In this document: in pieces, positions 1 to 10,805 of the stretch
How the letters are laid out: every line of letters begins with the position of its first letter
How positions within the stretch are numbered: position 1 is the stretch's first letter
DNA from: Paraconiothyrium sp. Pb-2020
Lineage: Eukaryota > Ascomycota > Dothideomycetes > Pleosporales > Didymosphaeriaceae
Direction: 5' to 3'
Assembly: GCA_022419385.1 (NCBI GenBank)
Contig: JAJUBI010000005.1
Coordinates: forward strand, 1,178,001-1,242,000
Length of the DNA stretch: 64,000 nt
Position numbers and translations under genes: made by a program
The notes under the pieces: generated by a model
Seen by the model: only the letters and a program-made list of their open reading frames with translations
Told to the model about the DNA's origin: nothing
The model's database searches: none

Positions 1-1355
1 CAATCGGGTTCGAGGTCGCTTCAACTTACGTTCGGGCTGTGGTTCCTGCGGTTCAGGTTCGACGGGTGACGCAGTTACGGACTTGCGCTTACGTCCACGC
101 ATATTGCTGCTCACACTGGCGGGGCGAGGATGCTGCACACTATCTTCAGCGACTTGCTCGCGGGCTTTCTCAAAGGCGTTCCATGCTCTCAGCTCTTCTT
201 GTGATTCAGGATCCTTAGGTGACTTGGGCGTCTGAGGTGCTTCGCGGTGAAGTGTGCGGTTTGCAGGGCGCTGACGTAAGGTGGTGATAGTATCGGCAGC
301 TGCACGCAGGCGACTGCCTGCACCCATACGACGCGCCAACTCGAAGCGTCGCTCCCATTCCTCATTTTCGCGACGCTGGATCTCTGAACGCGACTCAGAT
401 TGATCATCATCTTCGAACGGGAATTCAATGTCGAAGTGAAGGCGATCCCACACGCTCTGCCAGACACCGACCCACTCGTCTGGCGCACGCGCGCGACGGC
501 TGGTGCGGCTGGTGCGGCTACGTGGATTAAGGTAAGCCGCAGGACCGCGCATTGTAGGGCGATGGCCAGCCGCTCGCAGCAGAGAAGGGTTCTCCATGCA
601 GTGCTGGCAATACCATGGCCCGCGGCCTGGCATGTCGTCAAGACCAGCGCAGAACACATGACAATAGTTACCGCAACTATGACACTCCATGAGTTGAGAC
701 GAATCGCCAATGTCATCGCATACCATGCAACAAGTGTCGACGTTGGCTTCCTCTTCGAAGAAGTAGTCGTCTTCTACAATCATGGTTGGGTCGATGTCGG
801 CAACTTGTCGCTTATCTTCCACGGCATACGAAGAGAGGATGGTTCCTGCATGTCGCAGTTAGTAAACATCATCACACATCTAAAGCTTTCTACCAAACAA
901 GGAGGGATACCTTAGAACATCCTGGCGCAAAGCCGGACGACTAGCGGTCTCTCATTCTCGGTAGTTCCAGGGGATACGATCGTCCGTAGGAGGGCTCGAA
1001 GCTTGAAGCTTGAAGCTGGGGTCTCCGAGAAGGGTCACATACCTCCGATCCGGGCACTGAGCTCAACCATGTTGAAGTTCGCTCGGCATATTGGGCAGCT
1101 GTTTGCGCGCTCTACCCAGGGTTTCAGACACTCGTTGTGTAAGTTGTGACCGCATGGCAGGAGATGCGCGACGAACTCGTCATCTTTAGGGGCATGTTCG
1201 GCGAGTATTGAAATGCCCTCTTCAAGTTTGCCAGCATGACGCTGGTTATCGACACCATTAGCGCTATCTTGAACTAGCGCGGCGTCGGTGGCGGGAAGCT
1301 GACTTTCGTCTTGGGGGACGAGGTCGCCGAGGCAGACTATACAAGTCTCGGCCAT
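1..1355 (-). CDS. PHD and RING finger domain protein (3' end outside window)
   Basis: Starts at the ATG at 1355 and runs leftwards off the window, so the C-terminus is missing. Exon 1 is 1043-1355 and exon 2 is 845 down to 1; the intron 846-1042 has donor GTATGT and acceptor CAG and joins in phase 1, giving the conserved join GG-TILSSYAVED. Exon 1 encodes an N-terminal RING-H2 finger (CIVC near residue 5, then HLLPCGHNLHNEC, then CPIC). Exon 2 begins with a PHD finger (CCMVCDD, MECHSCGNYCH, WYCQHC) followed by a long Arg/Ser/Glu-rich low-complexity region. The RING+PHD order is that of fungal PHRF1/SPAC126.07c-like proteins, thought to be nuclear E3 ligases that read chromatin; this role is family knowledge, not shown here. 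Alternative splicing inside the 197-bp intron is possible because a second donor (GTATCC near 911) exists, but reading through it introduces stops. Confidence 0.88.
996..1018. repeat. Short direct repeat (7-mer, about three copies)
   Basis: Inside the intron of the PHD/RING gene the unit gaagctt is repeated about three times head to tail. It is a tiny simple repeat with no evident function; it may vary in length between strains. Confidence 0.5.
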
Positions 1356-3062
1356 TGGTGCGGTGAAGCGTTGGTGAAGTGCAAGTGAGATGACCGGTAG
1401 AGTTCATTAAGTAGAGGATGAACAAGAGACGGGCGGGGCTCAGCGTCCTTTTGAAGTATGGCCTAGCGCCTTGGCGGCTACCTAAGCAGGGGTTAGTGGG
1501 CCGAGCATGATGCACCCGAGTACGCCAGCACCTTGGGGTAGCGGCGTCGGCGCTTGCGACGAGTCGATGCAGATGACGAGGCCAGGGTCGCATTCAGGGC
1601 GACCTAGATGCCTATTCCGTAAGTACGATAAGTGAGTGAAATCTGGAAGGAAGGTACTCTGTGCTCCGATGCAGAAGTCCCAATTTCTGGGGCTTACCCA
1701 TCCACGTGTCACCTAAACCACCCTGCTGAGCAGCCATATGACTTGTTCAGGTCACCATGCTGTCGCTAGGAATGCAAACATTGTTTCAGGGACTCTCGTT
1801 TCCAATGTTACCGTCGCCAACAGGCTGGCTTAGTGACCGCCATTGAAGGACGCTCTCGCCAGTGGTTCACTCTTGATTGATAGTCATTGCACCAGTTCCT
1901 TGTCTAATGTTTCGAACGCGGAGAACCACAGAGCGTAATGCGAGGCGCTCAACATCAAAGTGATCTTGTTCATCCAGGACTGTGTGGGAACAGGTAGTCG
2001 GTCTCGACAGGATCGCATCAGCCGCAAAAAGCGGACAGAGGACGTGGGATCATGACCAGCCAAGTCAGCGCAAATCGCTCTTCAAGGATGAGCGCCCCTG
2101 GCGGGTCTCGCGTCGCACTGAAGGCCATCGCTTGGGCTCTCTAGCATAGGAAGGCATCCCGCCGACAGTTGCACAATGGAGATTTTTTTGCAAACTCGCT
2201 CTGACCAGATCGTTCTGCCGATTCCACGATCGAGCGAAACCAGTCCGGCTCGATAAGAAGCTCGGATGTTGGTAGACATGTTTTATGATGTTCTAACAAA
2301 GGTGTTCGTAGGAGCCGCAAGTAGCCGTGGCTTTAATCGTGGAGTGAAGAACGATGGAGGCTCTGGTCAACCCGCCTTCTCGCTCAAAATGCGGATCGCG
2401 ATAAGCGCCGTATGCGTTCTGCCCCTCGGTGCGCAGAAGATGCTTCCAGTGCTTACGAACGTTCTAATCTCACGCTCAGATCGCGTACGAGAGATCTACA
2501 GGCGTCAGTGACGGTATTCAACGAAGCCTTCCTACTGCCAGGCAGTCATCCTCTCGAGCTTGGCCGCCTCCGTCGCAGTGGTAGAGAGTGGTCCCCCTAG
2601 TAAGAGACGGCGCAGTGCAAATTTGCGACGTAGGCATCACAAGTCCAAGGCGGACAAGCAGAGAAGAGCACGATGGCGGTGTGAAGAGTGAGAGTTGGTC
2701 ATCCTCACAGCCCTGCCCTTGCGAACTCCAAGTGTGCCGAGCGCTAAGTTGGCCTAACCGAAAGCAGTAAGAGCTCGAAGATCACCAGCCTCTGCGCTTA
2801 CACTTCGACTCTCTAAGAAAAGGTGGAGTTTCTGGTAGCATTTGTTAAGATTTCGATCTATAAGTTTAGTGATTGTCCTGTAATCGTCCGGTGTATATAG
2901 AGTCGGAACAATGTGTACTCCGTCGCACAAGCTACGTTCGGCGCGCCCGTCCTGCCTCGGCATGACGTCCGAACAGCACGGCCGCAGGGGTTTCAACGGG
3001 CAGTTGATAAGGAGCCTTCAGTGTTTTGCAACTTACCACTATCTGTGGAATTTTTCGACATA
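1356..3062. other. Intergenic, 1.7 kb, no gene recognised
   Basis: This is the shared 5' region of the leftward PHD/RING gene and the rightward oxidoreductase at 3063. Open frames here are short (under 110 codons), overlap each other on both strands and show no recognisable motif. I see no repeat or transposon end. Confidence 0.5.
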
Positions 3063-4506
3063 ATGGCTCAATCGCGTCACTATGAGCTGATCCTCTTCGG
3101 GGCGACTGGCTATACTGGGAAGCTCACCGCGGAGTGGATTAGCCAACATCTACCGACCGATTTGAGATGGGCAATAGCAGGGCGCAACGCAAAGAAGTTA
3201 CAGGATGTCGTTCATCATTTGCAAACATTGAGTCCGGATCGCAAGCAGCCAGGTAAGCTTTTGTTGTAGCCCACCACAGATATATTGTTGGCGACGAAGT
3301 TTTGTCTACGTCGACGAACTGGGGGAAGAATGTCCCGACACTCCAAGGTCTTCCCACATCCTCCATGACCGACTCGATCTTACACCAGCCGTCTCCTAAC
3401 ATGATTCAGACATCGAAACATGCGAGCTCAAAGAAGACCAGCTCACAGCCCTCGCACTGAAAACCCGCCTCATCATAACGACTGTTGGCCCCTTCATGTA
3501 CTATGGCGAACCTATGCTGGCAGCCTGCGCGAAGACGGGAACCCATTATCTCGACTGTACTGGAGAGGTACCATGGATTCATTCCATGATACCCAAGTAC
3601 CACGACCAAGCCAAGGCCACTGGCGCCATCATCATCCCTGAATGTGGCCTTGACTCTGTACCTGCAGATATCCTCGCTTACGTGCTAACATCGCACGTAC
3701 GCAAAACCCTCAATGCTGGAACCACGAACCTGAACATGAGCTTTTTCTCTGGAAAGTCGGGATTTAGCGGAGGAACGACCCACACGATCCTGCAGTTGTT
3801 CGAAAAATACGGCATGAAGGAGCTGGGTGATTCCATGAAGCCATGGTCTCTGTCGCCTGTGCAACCTACGGAGCCCGCAAGGAGTCCGAAGGGTAGCCTA
3901 CTCCACCGTCTACTCGGTTTAGTCAACATCCCCGAAATCGGTGGTATTCAGACGACCTGGCTCATGGCAAGTGTTGATAGATGCATCACCCACCGCTCCT
4001 GGGGTCTTTACGAATCGAGTGCTAAGTCAACATCTACTCCAAGCTTGTCATACGGGCCGCGCTTCAACTTCAACGAATATATGCGCGCCAGTTCTCTCCT
4101 CCTTGGTTTGGCCGTCAACGTAGGCATGGCGCTGTTCGGCCTTGCATTCGCTTTCCCACCGTCCCGTTGGATCCTTTCGCCTCTCTTCAAGCGCTTTTTA
4201 TTGCCACAACCAGGCGAGGGACCTTCACGCGAGAGCATGAAGGAGGATTTTATGAGCTACAAGGCGGTGGCGATTGCGGATACGGACAAGCAAGAAAAGA
4301 TACTCGGAACACTGCAGATACCTCATGGGGGATATGTTGCAACAGCGCAAACGTTGAGTGCAGCTGCATGGATCATTTTGCGTGGGAGACTAGAGGACAC
4401 CGAAGCTGGCAGATTGGGTGGAGGAATCCTGACTCCAGCGACTCTGGGCCAACCGTTGGTGGAAAAGCTGGATGAGTTCGGTATCAAGATTGAGACCAGT
4501 GTCTAA
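3063..4506 (+). CDS. Saccharopine dehydrogenase-like NAD(P)-binding oxidoreductase
   Basis: Exons 3063-3252 and 3410-4506; the intron 3253-3409 (157 bp) has donor GTAAGC, a CTAAC branch point and acceptor CAG, phase 1. The product is about 428 aa, the usual length of the fungal 'saccharopine dehydrogenase-like/trans-acting enoyl reductase' family. An N-terminal Rossmann motif LFGATGYTGKL lies at about residues 10-20. The second exon begins with the conserved block TRLIITTVGPFMYYG and GTHYLDCTGEVPW, then ECGLDSVPADI, all typical of this family. A hydrophobic stretch (SSLLLGLAVNVGMALFG) in the last third suggests membrane association, as in the lipid-droplet protein SCCPDH. Substrate is unknown; true lysine-pathway saccharopine reductase is not implied. 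The ATG at 3063 was chosen because it directly precedes the Rossmann strand; upstream in-frame codons look noncoding. Confidence 0.88.
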
Positions 4507-5162
4507 CAGGTTTGCCGGACTAGAGCCTTTCAAATATTTGTACTGGATTTCATGGACTCGATATCCTTAAAACTTCAATCTTAAGAAATGAGTAGAAGCT
4601 ATTGGATCAAATACCACTCTTTCTTAACTCTCAAAACCGGCTCCGTGATAAGAAAAAATGCCGTCCTCAGGAAAAGACCTGGAGAAGGAAAATGAGAGCG
4701 GAAGAGGAGCACATTCGTGTGCGTGTAGAGCATACCGTGCGCGGGATACCGGGAACATTCTCGGTCGCGTCATTTCAAGGCCCACTTGCCCAATATCCTC
4801 TCCCCTCTAAACGACTGTATCACGACGCTGACAATCCCGGCTAGCGGCCTCTCATTAACTGATTTCTGCCACTTCACGAATATAAAATGGAGGAGAACGA
4901 GCAGCCCGCGAATGATAACGGTGTGGTGAGCATGGCGAAATGCGGATCCAGCGATTGCGACTTCTTCTCTGCCATTGGCGTTATCAGCTCCAGGGCTCCA
5001 AAGAAACCACGTGACCATACCCCTCTGTTATAATCAACACCACTTGGAAAGCAAAGTCTATCCACAGATCCACTGCTCGTTCCAAGGACTTGGCTCTATC
5101 GTAGGCTACTACCAACAAACTAATCCCTGAATCATTCCGCACCGGGATTCGGAACTTATAAT
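4507..5162. other. Intergenic, no gene recognised
   Basis: Region between two rightward genes: it should contain the 3' end of the oxidoreductase transcript and the promoter of the monooxygenase gene. No coding signal or repeat was seen. Confidence 0.5.
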
Positions 5163-7222
5163 ATGGCCACAATACCTGCCCAAGTAGCGGCACCGGAAGT
5201 CGATCTTCAACATCTCGAAGCTGTACGAAAGAAATATGCGGAAGAAGCTCACAAACGTTTGAGGCCTGACGCTGGAGCACAATTCCTCACTCTGAAGGAT
5301 GCAGATGACCCGCGACTTCAGGCACTCAACGAGGATCCTTGGGCAGACCACAATGTGCTGAATGCGCTACCCTCTCCGATTGAAGATAACAAGGTATATC
5401 CTTTCTTCGTGGTCGGTGCCGGTTATGGAGGCCTTCTCTTCGCTGTACACGCTATACAGTCCGGTGTGGCCACAGCCGACGATATCCGCCTTGTTGACGC
5501 AGCCGGAGGCTTCGGCGGTACATGGTATTGGAACAGGTATCCCGGGCTTCACTGTGACGTTGAGAGCTACATGTACCTCCCTCTACTTGAGGAGACAGGA
5601 TACGTGCCAACTAAAAAGTATGCACCCGGCTGGGAAATCCGAGAACACGCAGAACGCATTGCAGACCAATGGCATCTTAAAGACAAAACCGTTTTCCGAT
5701 CTGACGTTGAAAGCGTCACATGGGATGACTCTTCGGAGCTTTGGATCATTTCATTCACTGAAAGACGCGGACGTGAACCTATTATCACCCACACTGTGCG
5801 GGCGCAGTACGTGTACCTGGCCGCAGGTATCCTTACCCGTCCCCAAGTGCCACGGATCCCGGGGCTCTCATCTTTTGCTGGACCGATGTTTCATACGGCC
5901 CGATGGGATTATGGCGTTTCAGGCGGCTCGCAGAAGAATCAAATACTGTCAGGTCTTTGTGATAAACGAGTAGCAGTCATTGGAACAGCGGCCACGGCGA
6001 TAGGAGCCATACCAGAAATTGGCAAATATGCTAAGGAACTCTACGTCTTTCAACGAACTCCGGCATATGTCAAGCCTCGAAACCAACGGGAGACGGACCT
6101 AGGGGAATTCAAAGCCACAGTAGCCACGAAACCTGGCTGGCAACTCGACCGCCAAATCAATTGGAACAGTTTTTTGACCAACTCTGCGAAGCCAGGAACG
6201 CCAGATCTTGTGAACGATGGCTGGACCGACCAGTAAGTAGCTCCCCAGGGAACAATGTGGATTGCCATGTAGTCGGCTACTGACTTCCTGCCCGCGTATT
6301 TAGGCCAGGATATTCCGCCATGCTGGGTAATCCAGATCAAACAGAGGTAGATCCAGCTTCTCCAGAAAGTATTGAGCGTCTCGTGACCGGCTTCCACATC
6401 CTGGACCTACCAAACATGGAAGGCGTACGCTCGCGAGTCGATCAATTCGTCAAGGACCCAGCGACAGCCGAGAAGTTGAAGCCATGGTACCCATCCTGGT
6501 GCAAGAGACCAACCTTCAGTGACACCTACCTACCGCTGTTTAACGAGCCCAACGTCCATCTGGTCGACACCGACGGCAAGGGTCCATCTCGTGCGACCAA
6601 TAGAGGACTCGTGGTGGGCGACAAAGAGTATCCCGTAGATGTCATTGTGCTCAGTACCGGTTTTCAGCTGGCGAACCTGCGTGCAGGTAGCCCAGCATCA
6701 AGAATTGGCGTGAAGGTCTTTGGACGGAACGGGTACTCTCTGGATGATAAATGGGACACTGTCGGCGCAGCGACACTTCATGGATACCTTACGAATGGCT
6801 TCCCAAATCTCTTCTTCTCTGGATCTAGCCAGGCAACGATTACTGGTAATAACACCATGATGTTAAATTTCATCGCTCAGCATGTGACCTACATGATATC
6901 GGAGGCCAAACGCCGTGCTGGCTCAGACAAGCGTCCAATCATCGAGGTCACCAGGGAGGCTGAGGAAGCGCATACCGCAGAGATCGTCAGGCGAGCACCT
7001 TACTTTGCTGCCATTGCGGGATGCACTCCAGGATACTTCAATGGCCACGGTGTAGTTGTCACTGATCCGAAAGACAAACAAAAGGCAGCTAGAGGAGCGA
7101 CCTGGTCCGAGGGTACTAGGTCGTTCCTGAAATACATTGGGGATTGGCGTGAAGCAGGCACTCTTGAAGGGCTCGAAATCACCTTAAGACCAACATTGGA
7201 TACTCCGAGAGCTCGCCTATAA
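5163..7222 (+). CDS. FAD/NADPH-dependent Baeyer-Villiger-type monooxygenase
   Basis: Exons 5163-6232 and 6304-7222; the 71-bp intron (GTAAGT...TTTAG) joins in phase 2 and gives WTDQPGYSAM. Product about 662 aa, with the roughly 80-residue N-terminal extension common in fungal BVMOs of the cyclododecanone/4-hydroxyacetophenone monooxygenase type. The FAD-binding motif VVGAGYGG is at residues 83-90, followed by GGTWYWNRYPG, and the BVMO fingerprint FxGxxxHxxxW is present as FAGPMFHTARW at about 238-248. A second dinucleotide fold VIGTAATAIG binds NADPH, and a VLSTGF motif lies near the C-terminal third. BVMOs insert oxygen next to a ketone to give esters or lactones; the substrate cannot be told. 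It is followed by a relic exon at 7304-7531. In-frame integrity is complete, so it looks functional. Confidence 0.93.
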
Positions 7223-7303
7223 GCCGCGACTCGTGGCCTCCTGTAAGCAACGATCTTTATGCACACATAACTTCCAGAATACATTTGACGTTATCTTTCT
7301 AGC

Positions 7304-7531
7304 ACTTACTATGCACAACTTGTGATTGCTCCAACAACTAGATTTTTGGTAGATTTCGCGAGGAAACACGGTGCCGAAGTGACATATGTTCACGAGTCGT
7401 ACGACCAACGTTACGTCCAGACACATGATCCCTTCCCGTTGACGGATTTCAGTGAACTCGCGCATGAGCCGATTGACGGTTGTGACGGGCACGTATTCGG
7501 TACCCCGTTTGATCGACGACAGGGTTGTTGA
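7304..7531 (+). pseudogene. Relic of an unrecognised C-terminal exon
   Basis: A 75-codon open frame with protein-like composition begins just after a good 3' splice-site-like TTTCTAG (ending at 7302) and ends at a TGA. It reads through FLVDFARKHGAEVTYVH and later DFSELAHEPIDGCDGHVFG. No upstream exon in any frame continues it: the preceding 80 bp hold stops and the BVMO terminator. It may be the last exon of a decayed gene, possibly a hydrolase (a C-terminal GCDGH would suit a catalytic His), but I do not recognise the family. It could instead be chance. Confidence 0.35.
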
Positions 7532-8088
7532 TTTTTTGTTTCAAGAAATCGCACCAACCGGTCCCCCCATCAGCAAGCGGTATTAGACTACCGCTTTCAA
7601 CATCAAGAGATCATTCCGCATCACTGAAAGAGTCTTTTGGAAAAATTCCAGCTTGCTGTCATTATTGTTTTGGTAAAGATCAACTTACAACGTTAGACTT
7701 ACAGGGTGTTCCCCGCGCGTGCACTAGGCGCAGAATCAATTGCGCCTATAGTAATTTCTCCGCATTAAACATATAATTTGCCAAGACGTTCCTTGTTCGC
7801 GAAATGGCGCTTCCAAGAGGCGCTACAATTCCAGCGAAACACCCATGAGAAACAAAACCTATCGAGCCAAGAACAGGATACGGAGACCTCATCCCTAATT
7901 GTGCGGACGCCAAGTACTTTCCGCTCTATTCGAATATGTTGGCCGATCTATGCTATTCTTTAAATACCATCGCTTTCCTCCCCATGACCCTATTCTTCAC
8001 TCCGAGGTCGTTCATTCGCTTTCTCCAATTCGCAGGCCATCTATTTACTTCTGATCCTTAGATAGTGCTGGCACGTCACTCTTTCGCG
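7532..8088. other. Intergenic, no gene recognised
   Basis: Promoter side of the metalloprotease gene. A TATA-like and pyrimidine-rich stretch lies around 7960-8050 but no element can be assigned firmly. Confidence 0.4.
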
Positions 8089-9017
8089 ATGAAGACTTTT
8101 GTCCTTTCCACCCTTCTCGCAACCGGCGCCTTCGCTGCCACCATCCCCAGCACCGCTGCCCCAATCTGCAAATTCAAGCGTGATCTCACGGCCTCCCCCG
8201 TTGAGAGCCGCAATCTCGGCCAAACGACATGGAACCCGCCTTCTAACCTCGTAACCCCCCTTAAGCAAGTCTGGGATCACGAAATCGCTACCTACAGCGA
8301 TCCCCTTGGCTTCAAGAACTATGGCTATGATCAAGTCATAGCCGGCAAGGGCAAGATCAACTACTGCGTTCGCTGGGATTCGAGCAAGTCTGTGTCAGCG
8401 GCACAGCGCACGCAGATTGAAGCTGCGGTTCGCAAGCAGTTCAACAAGTGGATTGCTGTGCTCGCTGGCTTTGAGAAGTTCCCGTACAAGACGGTAGATG
8501 TGAATGTTGTAGGCTGGGCCGTTCGCGACAAGAATCTGCTCCAGGGCGATACCTCAGGCGTCCAGGTGTACACCGATAAGGATGCAGATGGTATCCCACA
8601 GTGCGCCGAGAACTGCGGCCGCTTCTTCCACCAGGACGGTGATTACAGCAAGTGCGCTGCTGGTGCTGACCGTCATTATGGTAAGACTTCTCGTTCCTCG
8701 CATAGACTGTGTATGTGCTGATCACTGCGACAGACCAATCCCTCTGGCTTACCGATGGCTTCGAAGGCGGTGCGGGAGGCGACTGGGGCCAGCGCGTCGG
8801 CACCGACTACTTCCTCGGCGCCCTGAGCAGCGAGAACATCCACATTGTGCTGCATGAGATGGGTCACACCTTTGCACTTGATGACTTCTATGACTGGACT
8901 CCCACTGGCGTCACGAACTTTATCATGTTGGCAGGCTCTGCCACAGAGATCACTGAGTTCGATGCATGGATGGCGAGGGATTGGTGGAGGAACTTGAAGT
9001 CCAGGTACGGATTGTAG
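8089..9017 (+). CDS. Secreted HExxH zinc metalloprotease, snapalysin-like motif
   Basis: Exons 8089-8680 and 8734-9017 with a 53-bp intron (GTAAGA...GACAG, phase 1); about 291 aa. The N-terminus MKTFVLSTLLATGAFA is a clear signal peptide. The zinc site HEMGHTFALDD is at about residues 238-248: His238, Glu239 and His242 with Asp248 as likely third ligand, the HExxHxxxxxD spacing of bacterial snapalysins (M7). A probable Met-turn (FIMLAGSA) follows about 20 residues later, and a calcium-loop-like DKDADGIPQC precedes the intron. Several cysteines fit an extracellular protein. A start 24 bp upstream (8065) is in frame but would bury the signal peptide, so 8089 was chosen. Family assignment beyond 'metzincin-like' is inference; peptide substrate unknown. 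Confidence 0.85.
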
Positions 9018-9707
9018 GAAGTACGAGATGCTGTTATAGGCGGGTTGTGGAAGTATGGAAAAGGTCTTCGTTCGTGTATATATTCTTCTAGTTTTGTAAA
9101 TATCATTCTGCATTGTTATTGCACCATCTTGTTCTCTCGACTTTTATCCTATAATTTACGGTATTAGCTCCTCTCGCAGTTTTGCGCGTCTCACTATGTT
9201 CAAATGTTATGTGCTTAGATGCTGTAATCTGGCCGATAGGATGGCGTAAATTCCGAAGCGGCCCTTATAGATGTTTCAAGTCCAAGATCTGTGCTGGTTA
9301 GCTTAGTCTGTCGTCACTTAGTTCATGGTCGAAGTCTGCGCATACGCTGCAGTCTTCTTCTACCCATTCACTTTTGGGACTTACTGAGTGTCTTTGTTCA
9401 CTGGTCTAGCCTACTCAATCCCAGAGTCTGCTTTGGGGGCTGGCAATTAAGTTCAGCCTTGGTGTCTCGAGTCCACTTGAAGATGCGGCTGGGAAGGTAC
9501 TCGAATTTATCATGAAACTAGATGGCGCACCATCATCAGAAGGCCCCAAAAAGTAAGGGGTTTCAATTCAAGCTATCGTCGTAGGAAAAACAGCCCAGGA
9601 TCCAAAGTTCACTGTAGAATAAGCCCTACGCTATTCGCAGGTTGAACAGTATATGCCCGTCACCCATGGAAGCAACAAAGGAGCTCAGTTGTCCTTTACC
9701 TTCCCCA
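9018..9707. other. Intergenic between convergent genes
   Basis: 3' flanks of the rightward metalloprotease gene and the leftward But2-domain gene. No coding signal seen. Confidence 0.5.
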
Positions 9708-10430
9708 TCAACACCCCGTTATGACCCTGAACCCCTGCACCGGGTTCAATGGCGGATCTACTCCCAAAAAGTCCCAGTAGTTAACCTCGGCCCCACCATC
9801 ATACGCCATACCCATCTGCCACGTCAATGTCCCGTTGCAGTCCGTCGCCCCGATTTCCACTAAACCCGCCTTCTCGTTCCACGTTCTTTGCTGTGCCTCC
9901 AAAGTCCCATTCACCTGTCCAAATACTGGCACAGTTCCATTTTCAACCGCAATCACCGCGGGTTCATACGTATTCCACATCGCAGGCACCCCTGCCTCTC
10001 TTGCCACCTGGTATACATCGAAGATCGGCTGTGTTCCGAATGTGTTTTGCATATCCTTGGTAGGCAGCTGGAACTGTAGGAGACACTTGCTATCCGGGGG
10101 CACGTTGTCTTGTAGATTGGAGAACTGGACTTGCGTCGCGACTTGAAAGGTGTCGGCGCGCTGGCGGAGCAGCATGAAGAAGTCTTTTTGGCCGTGCAGG
10201 GGCGCCTGTTCCCAGGAAGGGTAGCGTGAATTCATAACGCGGTATTCGGAGGGGTAGAAGGTTTGGCAGCGAGCAGCGGCGGTAAGAATCGGTGTGGGTG
10301 AGGGAGCATTGCAACCTATGGGGGACGCTGTGGGCGTCGTTGCGTTGGGCCACGATGGGCCAGCTGAAGCGGGTGAGGTGATGAGAAGGCTGGTAATGAT
10401 GAGGCTAGCGAGGGTGCGAAGGTCGGGCAT
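9708..10430 (-). CDS. Secreted But2-domain protein
   Basis: Single-exon gene of 240 aa. It starts with a signal peptide (LASLIITSLLITSPASA, cleavage near residue 23), then a Pro/Thr-rich spacer and a C-terminal domain carrying the block SKCLLQFQLP, four or more cysteines and several N-glycosylation sequons (NGT). The block matches the fungal 'ubiquitin 3 binding protein But2, C-terminal' domain, which in filamentous fungi is usually found in secreted proteins of unknown function despite its name. No intron sites interrupt the frame. It lies tail to tail with the metalloprotease gene. Confidence 0.78.
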   Translation of the reverse strand: MPDLRTLASLIITSLLITSPASAGPSWPNATTPTASPIGCNAPSPTPILTAAARCQTFYPSEYRVMNSRYPSWEQAPLHGQKDFFMLLRQRADTFQVATQVQFSNLQDNVPPDSKCLLQFQLPTKDMQNTFGTQPIFDVYQVAREAGVPAMWNTYEPAVIAVENGTVPVFGQVNGTLEAQQRTWNEKAGLVEIGATDCNGTLTWQMGMAYDGGAEVNYWDFLGVDPPLNPVQGFRVITGC

Positions 10431-10805
10431 GGCGCTGCTGGTGATGGTGTGGGATTGGTAAAGGTTGCCGAGCGGAATAGTTAAGGATGAGTCGAAAAGT
10501 AGGTCGTAGGATTCAAAGATCAGATGATTCAGACGTGAAAATATGGAAAAGCTGAGGATCGAGGATGAAGTTGTAGTGCGGATAGACTGGCAACCTGAAG
10601 GCTAACGTCAAAACTTGAGGCCGGCCTTCGGTCGTTCTTGCCGCCAAAACGACACCTCCATCGTCCTTCCTCATTGACCAAAAGAGAAGCAAGAGCTTCA
10701 TATCACCTCATCCATATCGATGACCATTGCTGCAAATTACGTGTAGAACGACCTTGAGAGATATTATGGAATGTCTCCATAACTTACTTGACTACCACCC
10801 CAAAT
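10431..10805. other. Short intergenic region
   Basis: Upstream flank of the But2 gene and downstream flank of the MDR gene, both leftward. Nothing further recognised. Confidence 0.45.

Noticed and set aside
846..1042. Extra small exon inside the PHD/RING intron, using the second donor at about 911
   Set aside because: Every phase introduces a stop, and the direct join 1043/845 already restores conserved sequence.
7000..7284. Minus-strand 94-codon frame overlapping the end of the BVMO gene
   Set aside because: Shadow of the real plus-strand coding frame; no motif.
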